Shown here piece after piece: positions 50,401-57,966 of a stretch of 64,000 nucleotides of DNA. Positions within the stretch are counted from its first letter, which is position 1. Each line of letters starts with the position of its first letter. Made by a program: the position numbers and the translations under genes. The notes below the pieces were generated by a model that was not told the origin of the DNA, did not search any database, and saw nothing but the letters and a program-made list of their open reading frames with translations. The DNA lies in assembly GCF_000591055.1 (NCBI RefSeq), contig NC_020388.1, positions 620,001 to 684,000 on the forward strand, read 5' to 3'. The stretch is from Natronomonas moolapensis 8.8.11. GTDB lineage: Archaea; Halobacteriota; Halobacteria; Halobacteriales; Haloarculaceae.

Positions 50401-51617
50401 TCGAGGCGGTAAGAGTCGAGCTCGGAGAACTGCGTCCGCTGGTAGGCGTAGAGGAGATCGAAGACGACGCGGCCCTTGATGTTCGGGCCGCCCCACCCGG
50501 AGTCCCAAACTTCGTTCACCCGCGAGAGCCGATCCGAGTCGAGGCGGTCGTGCTCGTGGGCCAGACGGTCGATCCGGTCGATGAGGTACGGCGCGTCAAA
50601 ATCCGTGAAATTCCAGCCCGTCAATAGATCTGGATCAGTCCTGTCGACGTACTCGAGGTAATCGGCGAGCATCTCGGCCTCGTTGCCGAACCGATGCACT
50701 TCGATATCGGGGTCGTCGTCGCCGATCGGTTCGTAGCTAGAAATCTCGTCAGGGGCGGCCACTCCCTCCCGTTCATCCTCGAAGAGCCAGACCACGTACT
50801 CGTCGCGGTAGGAGTCGTGAGCCGTCAGACTGATGATCGTCTGCTCGCCGTCCTCGGGGAACCCGTGGCGGTCGTCGACCTCGATGTCCAGCGTGTGGAC
50901 GCGGCTCTCGGCCTCGACGTCGACCGGCTCGATCTCGGTGTGGTGGATCTTCAGGCTCCCGTCGTCGAGCCGTCTGGTCGGCACCCGGACGCCGCTCGTG
51001 ATGTCCTTGTCGATGAGCAGGCGGTTCGGAAAGAGAATGTCGGCCTCGTAGTGATCGAAGCGGTCCCGCAGCTCCCCGACGTCGCGGGGCGTCTGGCCGA
51101 ACACTTTCAGAAGCGACTCCCCCCGGATCGACTCGTAGACGACCAGTTCCCGGTCGTCGTGGTCCCCGGTGTCGACCCCGTCGGCCGCCCGGTCGCCGTA
51201 GGTCTCGACCCCGGTCAGGCGCTCATGATCGAGTCGCGAGTCGACGACGTCGGCGTCCGTGAGTGGCTCCTCGGCGTCCGTGGCGATATCGAGGTCCGAG
51301 ACCGGAGTGTAAAAATACGGCCGGAAGCCGTGGACGCGGGCGTGTGCTACCCGATCGTCGCCGTCCGCCACGGGAACGCGGCCGAACACGTGCAACACCG
51401 CGTGCTCGTCGTCGCCGCGCCCCTCGATCGTGTAGTTGACCTGTGTGACGACGAACTCGACGTGGCCGTCGGGGTCGGGAAACGCCTCGTCGTCGATCTC
51501 GACGACCTGTGCGTCCTCGCCGCTCTCGCCGCCCGCGACCGCGGCAGCCTCCGCTTCCGGTCGGTCGTCGCCGGCCGACTCCGAACCACCGAACTCCCCG
51601 AGGGTTCCCTGTTCCAT
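47487..51617 (-). CDS. polB: Family B DNA polymerase with intein at the YGDTDS site
   Basis: This is the replicative or repair polymerase B. The precursor has 1376 residues; removing a 437-residue intein leaves 939, normal for haloarchaeal PolB. Exonuclease motif HTLDIEVDD near residue 250, LLTGWNFTDFDAPYL (Exo II) and YNLRDVELCVELD (Exo III) are present. Polymerase motifs follow: A (SVLDLKSLYPMAM), B (QQAAVKVIMNSLYGVLG) and C split as YGD / TDS by the intein. ATG at 51617 (MEQGTLGEFGG) is chosen over an upstream in-frame ATG. The N terminus has an acidic linker. The C terminus ends in TGLGSFM, a PCNA-binding-like motif (QTGLGSF). Confidence 0.97.
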   Translation of the reverse strand: MEQGTLGEFGGSESAGDDRPEAEAAAVAGGESGEDAQVVEIDDEAFPDPDGHVEFVVTQVNYTIEGRGDDEHAVLHVFGRVPVADGDDRVAHARVHGFRPYFYTPVSDLDIATDAEEPLTDADVVDSRLDHERLTGVETYGDRAADGVDTGDHDDRELVVYESIRGESLLKVFGQTPRDVGELRDRFDHYEADILFPNRLLIDKDITSGVRVPTRRLDDGSLKIHHTEIEPVDVEAESRVHTLDIEVDDRHGFPEDGEQTIISLTAHDSYRDEYVVWLFEDEREGVAAPDEISSYEPIGDDDPDIEVHRFGNEAEMLADYLEYVDRTDPDLLTGWNFTDFDAPYLIDRIDRLAHEHDRLDSDRLSRVNEVWDSGWGGPNIKGRVVFDLLYAYQRTQFSELDSYRLDAVGEEELGVGKERYPGDIGDLWSDDPERLLEYNLRDVELCVELDRKQQIVPFWEEVATFVGCKLEDATTPGDAVDMYVLHEIHGEFALPSKGRQDSEEYEGGAVFDPISGVKEMVSVLDLKSLYPMAMTTINASPETKVDPDAYDDETYVAPNGTHFQKEPDGMIREMVDELLEEREEKKSLRNENDPGTDAYETYDRQQAAVKVIMNSLYGVLGWDRFRLYDKEMGSAVTATGREVIEFTEAAASELDKNVIYGDSVSGDRPVVVRDPDGTIRIVPIEALFDRAEKRPDDRVFVAADGDTQIDDGSRKEFADLDGWDALSLSEEGTAGWRPIERVIRHRTDRPVVNLQHKFGESTTTRNHSYIVDDNSKYVEATPEEVDEPLRIPDLPAETRNDAIDVYEVLSGYEREYEDGRGTGGTTIKTKRVHANDEYVWFGHDHYGELDSTVKVKRYIRPGTQECVSLCRLLAAYVTEGSATTKETSDCRYGASIAESRRRWLVGLRDDYYRLFENTTASVIDNDSSDERTIEYRTDHGDTAVSYDDGTKKLQMMNELAAVFFREFAGQTSREKRLPSFVYHLQDDEQDLFLETLIEGDGSREFPRYSDAYAERNFDFETISRELAAGLSMLLIQRGKKHSLKYRDAKDSYTIRTVDSYRRGRDPVLREVDHDGYVYDLSVAENDNFVDGVGGVVLHNTDSVMLELEHDISKEEAIAQSFEIESHINDAYDEFAERLNATTHRFEIEFEKLYRRFFQAGKKKRYAGHIIWSEGKDVDDIDITGFEYKRSDIAPITKEVQKEVLEMIVTGADREEIKSYVGEVIERVQTGDVSLDEIGIPGGIGKKLDNYETDTAQVRGAKYANLLFGTNFASGSKPKRLYLEKVHPSFFRAIEEEKRLDPSVDQLYGEFKREAESGEAVICFEFDDQVPEAFEVDYEKMLDKTLKGPIARILEALDISWDEVESGQEQTGLGSFM
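48321..49631 (-). other. Intein in PolB (437 residues) with LAGLIDADG homing endonuclease
   Basis: The intein interrupts motif C between YGD and TDS, the known pol-c insertion point. It starts with Ser (SVSGDRPVVV) instead of the more common Cys and ends VVLHN, followed by Thr. These are all competent splicing residues. Block B is seen as TTTRNHSYIV (Thr/Asn-His), and blocks F/G as YVYDLSVAENDNFVDGVGGVVLHN. Two endonuclease-like dodecapeptides, LLAAYVTEGS and LFLETLIEGDGS, suggest an intact LAGLIDADG domain. GC content is visibly lower than in the exteins, a sign of horizontal arrival. Confidence 0.93.
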
Positions 51618-51767
51618 TAAGAAGTTTCTCGGCACTCGGAGTCAAAAACCCCTCGTGTTTCCCGTTCCGTTTATAAACCACTCGGCTGGCTCGGGAGCCG
51701 TGTCGTCGCCCGTCACCGACCGGGTGGATTTAACTCTGTAGGCCCCATCTCGGGTTGGTGATACGGC

Positions 51768-51962
51768 GTGCCCGACACTGATCCATCTGCCGAGACGACC
51801 GCAACGGACGGGGCGGACGAGCCGGACGAATCGGCGGTATCCGACGCCGTTCGATCGACCAAATCCTACGAGACGGAGGCGGGCGTGGTGTTCTACGACG
51901 CAGACAACCCGCTCGCGTGGCTGCAGGCCGACCACGCCGTCGATCTTGAATCGGCCGCGTGA
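51768..51962 (+). CDS. Small acidic haloarchaeal protein (paralogue of 14570-14752)
   Basis: This 64-residue protein is very like the 60-residue protein at 14570 in its C-terminal part: VVFYDADNPLAWLQADHAVDLE against IVIYDREDPEMWLQSDVVVEIG. The N-terminal half is disordered and acidic. Start is GTG at 51768; an AT-rich TTTAAC at 51730 is a possible promoter. Divergent from polB. The family function is unknown; such small proteins may regulate or bind nucleic acid-related partners. Confidence 0.65.
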   Translation: MPDTDPSAETTATDGADEPDESAVSDAVRSTKSYETEAGVVFYDADNPLAWLQADHAVDLESAA

Positions 51963-51992
51963 TTTTTGCTCCCGGGGGCCGTCACTGCGACT

Positions 51993-52481
51993 GTGAACCC
52001 GTTCGAAGAGGACCAAGGGAACGCGTGGCCGGACGAGCCTGACGAGTTCGATCCGGACAGTATCGGCCCGGATCCGCCTGACTCGACCTCGACGCTCGGG
52101 GAATCCTTCGGCGCGACGGCCGACGTCTCCGAGGACCTGTTTCGGGCGTTTTGGGCGTCGGTCCTGTTTTCGAACGTCGCGCTCGCGTCCCTCTCGCTCG
52201 GAGCGATGCTCGTCTATTTTCGCGGTGACTACGGCGCCGGCGGCCCCGCGCTAGTTGTCGGGGCTGTCGCCGCACTCGCGACGGCGCGATACTACTGGCG
52301 GTTCAAGACCGAGCGATACACGCAGCCGGGGACCGGCGACGACGAGCGAGGCACCGACGAGAGCGGACGGGAGGCCGACGAATCCGGAGCGACGGACGAC
52401 TCCGCGGTCGCTGCCCCCTCCGGATCGACGGATCGCTCCGAGACGGAGCTCCAGAGGGAAACGGGCGGGGAGCCGCGATGA
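51993..52481 (+). CDS. Membrane protein with two spans, haloarchaeal
   Basis: This 162-residue protein has an acidic N-terminal part (VNPFEEDQGNAWPDEPDEFDPDSIG), two hydrophobic helices (about 50-72 and 78-95: WASVLFSNVALASLSLGAMLVYF, and ALVVGAVAALATARYYW) and a long disordered C-terminal tail. GTG at 51993 fits a leaderless transcript, because the T-rich TTTTTG run lies 26-30 bases upstream. Its stop overlaps the next ATG (ATGA). Function unknown. Confidence 0.65.
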   Translation: MNPFEEDQGNAWPDEPDEFDPDSIGPDPPDSTSTLGESFGATADVSEDLFRAFWASVLFSNVALASLSLGAMLVYFRGDYGAGGPALVVGAVAALATARYYWRFKTERYTQPGTGDDERGTDESGREADESGATDDSAVAAPSGSTDRSETELQRETGGEPR

Positions 52482-52891
52482 GAGCTGTCGACTACCGCGG
52501 CGATCGGTACCTCCTGTTGAAGCAATCCGACGAGTCGAGTCTCGTTCGTGACCCCGAGACCGGCGACGAACGTTACCTCCCGAACGACGAACTGACCGCT
52601 ACCGGCGATTCACCGCTGACCGTCGCAGCGAGGACTGTTCCGGACCCACAGCGGCGGCTTCTCGGCGCCGTCCACTCCGAGCAGATCCTGGGATTGCTCG
52701 TCGAATTGTCCGACCGTGGCCCGCTGTCGGTTCGCGAACTTCTCGGGCGTTATGATCTCTGTGAGTCCGACCTCCACGGGCGAGTCGGGGAACTCCGGGC
52801 GGCGGGGCTCGTCCGCGAGGCCGACGTCGCCGGCGAACGCGGCTACGGGACGACCGAACTTGCCGAGGAGGCGCTCTCGGCGCTACGGTAA
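52478..52891 (+). CDS. Winged-helix regulator-like protein, haloarchaeal
   Basis: This 137-residue protein starts with a small beta domain (YRGDRYLLLKQSDESSLVRDPETGDERYLP, about 5-35), like a KOW/SH3-type fold, and ends in a winged helix (ILGLLVELSDRGPLSVRELLGRYDLCESDLHGRVGELRAAGLVREADVAGERGYGTTELAEEAL). ATGA overlap with the membrane-protein gene suggests co-translation, so the pair may act together (membrane anchor plus DNA binder). It overlaps the rad50 3' end by 9 bases. Confidence 0.7.
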   Translation: MRAVDYRGDRYLLLKQSDESSLVRDPETGDERYLPNDELTATGDSPLTVAARTVPDPQRRLLGAVHSEQILGLLVELSDRGPLSVRELLGRYDLCESDLHGRVGELRAAGLVREADVAGERGYGTTELAEEALSALR

Positions 52892-55546
52892 CGCTTCCGT
52901 CCTCGCCGACCGTTCGACACTCGAACGGTTCGTGGTCGGGTCCTTCCGGACGGCGATCAGATCGTCGGCCGCGCCGACTAGCTCTTCGTCGTGGCTGACG
53001 ACGATGATCTGGGCGACGCCGTGGTCGGTCATCGATTCGATCAACTCGACCAGCTTCGAGACGTGACCGGAGTCGAGAAACACCGTCGGCTCGTCGAGAA
53101 TGAGCGGCGGTGTCGGGGCCTGCCCGTCGATTCCCTCCGAGAGCAGCCGGTAGATCGCACACCGCAACGAGAGGTTGAAAAGCGCTCGCTCGCCGCCCGA
53201 GAGCTGGTCCGGATCGAGTGGCGTTCCGTCCTTTTGATACACGGTTAACTCGTACTCGCCGTCGAGTTCGATCCGCGCGTAGGAGTCGTTCCGGTAGACG
53301 AGATCGAACGTCTCGTTGAGCATCGCCTCCAGCCGGTCGACGTTTCGCTGTCGGAGCTCCGTTCTGAGGTCGGCGTACATCGCCTGGAGGTCGCGCGCTT
53401 CCTCGTAGAGCGACTCCAGCCGGTCGACGGTGTCGCACAACGCCTCGCGGCGCGCTCTGAGCGCCTCGAGTTCCTCGAGTTCGTTTTTTACGCCGCCGAT
53501 GGCGTTTTGAAGTTCGTCGCGCCGCTCGCGTCGGGCTTCGAGGTACGTCTCCACCTCGTCGAGGTACTCCGCGGCGCGCTCTCTGTCCGCCTCGGCCCGT
53601 TCGAGCGCCGCCTCGTCGAAGGCCGCCTTGAGTTCGGCCGTCCGGTCGCGCTTGTCGGCGAGCCGCTCGCGCCTGAGGTCGTTCCCCTCGGCGACGCTCT
53701 CGCGGCGTTCCCGGAGGCGTTCGGCCTCGCGTTCGTGCGCTGCGACGTCGTCCAGCAATTCGGCGATCCGAACGACCCCCTCGCGACGCTCGTCGATCCG
53801 GGCCTTCTTGCTGTTCAGCTCGCCGATGGCCGTCCGGGCCGACTCGGCATTCGTCTCGGCTGTCTCGGCGGCTTCGAGCACCGATTCGGCGTTCGCCTCG
53901 GCGGCGTCGGCCTCGGTCCGGCGCTGCTCGGCCCTATCGGCTTTCGCCTCGACGGTTTCGGCCATCCCCTCGACGAGCGAGGCGACGTCTTCGTGGCGCT
54001 CCTCAAGCCGATCGAGTTCTGCGGCCGTCTCGACGAACCCCTCGGCGCGTTCGCGTGTCGCCTCCAGGCGCTCGATGCGACCTTCGGCCGCCTCCAACTC
54101 CGAGGCGAGCGTCTCGACCCGCGCCCTGTCGTCATCGATCCCCTCGACGTGCGGCGATCCCTCGACCGACTGGCCGCACTCCGGGCACCTGCCCGCCTCG
54201 AGGAGCGCCTCCGCCTCCTCGACGGTCTCGCGGGCGTTCGCCAGGTCGGCCCGCAGTTCGGCCGTTGCCTCCCTCGCCGCCGTTAGCTCCTCGTCGACCG
54301 ATTCGCGGTGGTCTTCGAGTTCGTCACGCTCGACGGGAGCGTCGGCGAGCGCCTCCCGGAGCGCCTCGGCCTCGTCGGCCAGGGATTCGAGTCGGTCGCG
54401 CCGTTCACCGAGTTCGGCCCGATCGGCCTCGATTTCGGCTTCGAGTTCGGCGGCCGTCTCTCGCGCCTCGGCCGCGTCCGCCCGGAGCTCTTCCGCCCGC
54501 TCGCGTTTCGTTTCGGCCTCGCTCGCGTGTCTCTGGGCCTCGAGTCGGCGTTCCTCGATGCGGTCGCGTATCTCCTCGGCCGACTGCTCTAGCTCGTCGA
54601 GCCGTTCGGAAGCCGCATTCCGGTCCGCCGACTGGAAGTCGGTGTCGGCGAGCGCCCCGTCGAGTTCCGCCTGTAGCGTTTCCGCGCGCTGGCGAACCTC
54701 TCGGATCCGCTCGCCGAGCGACTCGCGCTCGCGCTCCGCGTCCGCGATTTCGGAGGCGAGCGTCTCGATCTCCTCGTCGAGTTCGGCGATCTCTTCGCGT
54801 CGCTGTTCGTACTCCTCGATGACGCTTTCGGCCGACTGTAACGTCTCGCGTGCCTGCTCGCGGCTCCGTTCTTTCTCCTCGATATCCGCGTTGAGTTCGT
54901 CGAGTTCGTCTTCGAGACCGTTGAGACGGGCGTGGAGGTCCTTGTCCTCCTTGTCCTCGATCTGCTCGTCGAGCTGTGCGAGCGCTCCCCGCTTGTCGTC
55001 GAGGACGTGTTTGACCCCGAGGCGGGCCTCGCTCGCCCGCTCTCTGTACTCCTCGAGGACGCCCAGTTGCAGGAGTCCGTCGATCATGTCCTGGCGCTCG
55101 CCGGGCGAGGCGTTGATCAGCTTGTTCACTTCGCCTTGGCGGACGTACGCGCAGTTGACGAACGCCGAGGCGTCCATCCGGAGCAACTCCTCGATGTGGG
55201 CTTCGACGTCCGTGACCTGCTCGACGGTCCCGTCGGGCGTCTCCAGCACGCAGGTCGTCGTCTTCGCGGTGTCGCCGCGGACTTTCACTTCGCGCTCGAG
55301 GTGATAGGAGCCGCCGTCGTGGCTGAACCACAGCTCGACGACCATCTCCTCGGCGTCGTTCGAGATGGCGTCCTCGAGCGTCCCGTCGATGGCGCCGGAG
55401 CCGTACAGCGCAAAGAAACACGCCTCGAGCAGCGAGGACTTGCCGCTGCCGTTGACGCCGTGGATGACGGTGACGCCCTCCCGGAGCGACACCTCGCTGT
55501 CGGTGTAACACTTGAAGTTCCGGAGGTCGAGTCGCTCGAAGTTCAC
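52883..55546 (-). CDS. rad50: DNA double-strand break repair ATPase Rad50
   Basis: This 887-residue SMC-like ATPase of the Mre11-Rad50 complex has N-terminal Walker A GVNGSGKSSLLE (about 30-41). Two long coiled coils flank the zinc hook CPEC near residue 450 (RCPECGQSV), which dimerises the arms. The C-terminal signature LSGGERALFNLSL and Walker B PLILDEPTVFLD follow. The length fits archaeal Rad50. It follows mre11 with an ATGA overlap, so both are co-translated. Confidence 0.96.
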   Translation of the reverse strand: MNFERLDLRNFKCYTDSEVSLREGVTVIHGVNGSGKSSLLEACFFALYGSGAIDGTLEDAISNDAEEMVVELWFSHDGGSYHLEREVKVRGDTAKTTTCVLETPDGTVEQVTDVEAHIEELLRMDASAFVNCAYVRQGEVNKLINASPGERQDMIDGLLQLGVLEEYRERASEARLGVKHVLDDKRGALAQLDEQIEDKEDKDLHARLNGLEDELDELNADIEEKERSREQARETLQSAESVIEEYEQRREEIAELDEEIETLASEIADAERERESLGERIREVRQRAETLQAELDGALADTDFQSADRNAASERLDELEQSAEEIRDRIEERRLEAQRHASEAETKRERAEELRADAAEARETAAELEAEIEADRAELGERRDRLESLADEAEALREALADAPVERDELEDHRESVDEELTAAREATAELRADLANARETVEEAEALLEAGRCPECGQSVEGSPHVEGIDDDRARVETLASELEAAEGRIERLEATRERAEGFVETAAELDRLEERHEDVASLVEGMAETVEAKADRAEQRRTEADAAEANAESVLEAAETAETNAESARTAIGELNSKKARIDERREGVVRIAELLDDVAAHEREAERLRERRESVAEGNDLRRERLADKRDRTAELKAAFDEAALERAEADRERAAEYLDEVETYLEARRERRDELQNAIGGVKNELEELEALRARREALCDTVDRLESLYEEARDLQAMYADLRTELRQRNVDRLEAMLNETFDLVYRNDSYARIELDGEYELTVYQKDGTPLDPDQLSGGERALFNLSLRCAIYRLLSEGIDGQAPTPPLILDEPTVFLDSGHVSKLVELIESMTDHGVAQIIVVSHDEELVGAADDLIAVRKDPTTNRSSVERSARTEALP

Positions 55547-56940
55547 AGGTACTCCTCCATGGACGCCTGTCCCTTGCCGTCGGCGTCGGGGCCAAGGGGT
55601 GTATCGTCGCCGTCGCCGTCGTCACCGGCTGTTTCGGGTTCGACAGCGTTGCCGCCGCCCCCGGTCGCTCCGGCGTCATCGGTCGCCCCGGCGTCGTCCG
55701 TTGTCTCGGCGTCGTCGACGACTCCGTCTGCCGACTCGGTCCCCGGGTCATCGGCCACCCCGCCGTCCAGCGCCGCGCCGGCCCCGCTTCCGTCCCCGGT
55801 CGCGTCGTCGCTCTCCGGGGCCGACTCGAAGGCGTCCGGGTCCCCGAGCAACTCCCCGACGCGGCGTTCGATTTCCTCCGCGACGTTCGAATCCGCGACC
55901 GACCCCGCCCGGATCGTCCCGTCGAGCTCGCGGGCCGCGTCGCTGAGGCCCAACTCGCCGATACGCTCCTCGACGGCCGCGTCGGGGTCGCCGAAGGAGA
56001 CGTCGAGATCGACGTCGGCCGCCTCGAACTCACGTCGGTCGGTCACCCGGGCGACCAACGCTCCCTCGTCGGTGGCGAAGGACTCAATCCGAGCCGGCGC
56101 GACAGCCTCGCCGTCGCCCTCGATCGAGACGTGGACGACCGCCCTCTCGAGGTCGTGTTCGCGGAGCCGATCGTGGACCCGTTCTACACCCTCGCCCTCG
56201 GCGAGGTCGAGATCGACGAAGACGAACGGTCGGGTCTCGATCCCCCGCCGCGAGATCCGGACGTCGCCGTCGAACGCGACGAGGTTGTAGCCGCGTTCGT
56301 CGCGTTCGCCGGCGCTCGCGCGCTCCGTGGAGCCCGGATAGGTGGCCCACGCCCCCGTCACTTCTTGTTTGGTCGGCGCGTGTTCGTCGCCCAAAAGCAC
56401 CGCGTCGAATTCGACTGACGCCGACTCCAACACTGCTTCGAGGTCCCACTCGACGTTGCCGTAGTCGGGGACGAGCGGCTCGAAGCGGCCGTGCGAGACG
56501 AGTGCCGCGTGGTCGGCGTCGTGGGGGGCGAACCCGTACTCGAGGTCCTCGCGTCGGGAGCGCGGAACGAAATCGAGCCCGTAGAAGGCGGTGTCGCCGA
56601 CCACGGTCGGTTCCTCGCCCAGCCGCGTCGCCAGCCCCATCGCCTCGAAGAGGTCGAGCCACTGCGCTGAGCGCTTGGCCTCGTGGTTTCCGACGACGGC
56701 GAGAAACGGGATGTCGGCCTCCGAGAGCGTCTCGAGGACGTCCCGCGTCCCCAGAAGGTCCGAGAGGCCCGGGCGGCGGTCGTGAAAGAGATCCCCAGCG
56801 TGGACGACGGCGTCGACTCCGTCATCGGTCGCGTCCTCGATCACCCGTCGGAACGCATCGAGGAAGTCAGCCCGCCGCTCGGTGCTGTGGTACTGTCGGT
56901 ACCCGAGGTGGGTGTCGGCGGTGTGAAGCACCCGTGTCAT
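55543..56940 (-). CDS. mre11: DNA repair nuclease Mre11
   Basis: This 465-residue metallophosphoesterase has all phosphodiesterase motifs: HTADTHLGYRQYH, HAGDLFHDRRPG, VVGNHEAKR, and GDEHAPTKQ in place of the usual GHxH (so the His is shifted here). It processes DNA ends with 3'-5' exonuclease and endonuclease activity. The C-terminal 100 residues are a disordered Asp/Ala/Gly-rich tail (TTDDAGATDDAGATGG). It overlaps rad50 (ATGA) and the short upstream gene (ATGA), making a three-gene string. Confidence 0.93.
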   Translation of the reverse strand: MTRVLHTADTHLGYRQYHSTERRADFLDAFRRVIEDATDDGVDAVVHAGDLFHDRRPGLSDLLGTRDVLETLSEADIPFLAVVGNHEAKRSAQWLDLFEAMGLATRLGEEPTVVGDTAFYGLDFVPRSRREDLEYGFAPHDADHAALVSHGRFEPLVPDYGNVEWDLEAVLESASVEFDAVLLGDEHAPTKQEVTGAWATYPGSTERASAGERDERGYNLVAFDGDVRISRRGIETRPFVFVDLDLAEGEGVERVHDRLREHDLERAVVHVSIEGDGEAVAPARIESFATDEGALVARVTDRREFEAADVDLDVSFGDPDAAVEERIGELGLSDAARELDGTIRAGSVADSNVAEEIERRVGELLGDPDAFESAPESDDATGDGSGAGAALDGGVADDPGTESADGVVDDAETTDDAGATDDAGATGGGGNAVEPETAGDDGDGDDTPLGPDADGKGQASMEEYL

Positions 56941-57338
56941 CGAAAAAAGGGTTCGCCGCCGCGTCTTAAATCGGTTCCGTGACCGCGGTGAAAGTGATCG
57001 TCGCCTCGGTCGGCCCGGGCGACGGCGGGCCGGTCGCCATCGCCATCGCCGTCGTCCGCCTCGTCGTCACCGCCGGGTCGATATGCGCCCGCCGCCGCCC
57101 AGCGGAACAGGCGAAACGCCTCGAGTGCACGCCGCCCGCGGCGCTCGAGAGACGGGTCGTCGGTCGCCTCGACGGCCGCTGCAAGTTGGTCGGTCCCGGT
57201 CGTCTCCGCGAACCGGGCCGCGGCCTCGATTTCGTCCGTCACCTCGACCGCCCGCTCGATGACGGCGGCTTCGCCGTTCCCGGCGAGCCGTCTCAGTGAG
57301 GCTTTCACCCGCGTCGCCTCCGGCGTGTCGTCGCACAC
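56937..57338 (-). CDS. Small helical protein preceding mre11-rad50
   Basis: This 133-residue protein has a helical core (TRVKASLRRLAGNGEAAVIERAVEVTDEIEAAARFAETTGTDQLAAAVEATDDPSLERRGRRALEAFRLFRWAA) and a disordered tail ending HFHRGHGTDLRRGGEPF. Start GTG at 57338 is chosen from a TATA box (TTTATATA on the sense strand at 57366-57373, about 30 bases upstream). It ends inside the mre11 ATG (ATGA), so it is co-translated with the repair nuclease. It may modulate Mre11-Rad50; no motif tells how. Confidence 0.65.
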   Translation of the reverse strand: MCDDTPEATRVKASLRRLAGNGEAAVIERAVEVTDEIEAAARFAETTGTDQLAAAVEATDDPSLERRGRRALEAFRLFRWAAAGAYRPGGDDEADDGDGDGDRPAVARADRGDDHFHRGHGTDLRRGGEPFFR

Positions 57339-57499
57339 GGTACGTGCCAGTGGCTGCCTTTCGGTATATAAATTCTCCGTCGCGGTGGCCGTCGGCACGC
57401 GCGCCGCCGTCGCTCGGCGCGTGGATTCGCCACGACGTAGGCCCGAGGTCGACGCCCCGCGTCGATACGGTTCGGGGCCGACGGCGACAGCGTCGACGC

Positions 57500-57775
57500 T
57501 CAGCTCGGCTGCGGCTCGGCGTCGATGTTGAGCGCGTACACTCGCTTCCGGGCGTCGGTGAACGAGAACCGCGATTCCACGGCGTCGACTTCCTCGAGCC
57601 GGGTAATCGCGTACCGAACCGTCCGGGAGGGAAGCATCGTCTCCGCCGCCAGTTGGCTCTGTGTCAGCCGCTCGTTGTACTCGAGGACCTTCGCGACCAG
57701 TTTCGCGCTCGGCGGGAGGTCGGCGACGGCCTCCCAGCCGACGCCCGGTCCCCCGCCGAATTCGGTTGCGCTCAT
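57500..57775 (-). CDS. Winged-helix regulator (MarR/TrmB-like), 91 aa
   Basis: This 91-residue winged-helix protein has LPPSAKLVAKVLEYNERLTQSQLAAETMLPSRTVRYAITRLEEVDAVESRFSFTDARKRVYAL, with a clear helix-turn-helix and a wing ending in VYAL. ATG at 57775 gives a leaderless message from AAATATT about 27 bases upstream. A 6-bp inverted repeat spaced by 4 bases (57790-57805) lies between that box and the start. It diverges from the PAN gene and could control either. Confidence 0.82.
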   Translation of the reverse strand: MSATEFGGGPGVGWEAVADLPPSAKLVAKVLEYNERLTQSQLAAETMLPSRTVRYAITRLEEVDAVESRFSFTDARKRVYALNIDAEPQPS

Positions 57776-57789
57776 CGTCGCACCGTACA

Positions 57790-57805
57790 TTATGTCGCAA
57801 CATAA
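57790..57805 (-). promoter_or_regulatory. Palindromic operator candidate at the regulator promoter
   Basis: TTATGT-CGCA-ACATAA, a perfect 6-bp inverted repeat with a 4-base centre, lies 15-30 bases before the ATG at 57775 and overlaps the TATA-like AATATT. Such a site fits repression by a dimeric winged-helix protein, most simply the product of the adjacent gene. Confidence 0.5.
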
Positions 57806-57966
57806 TATTTTCTATCCATATATATGACTTCAAGTTATATTGGATTCGGCGACGCAACGGCTACGCCGTGGCGGCTGCATCGCCGGACGCGAGCGGGTTG
57901 AGGGGTCGATTCAACATCTGGCACCACCCGAAGCCTCTTATGAGTACGGGCGCTATAAAGCCAGTA

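Noticed and set aside
54055-54822. 255-codon plus-strand frame antisense to rad50
   Set aside because: Strongly Arg/Pro-rich; the opposite strand encodes the rad50 coiled coil.
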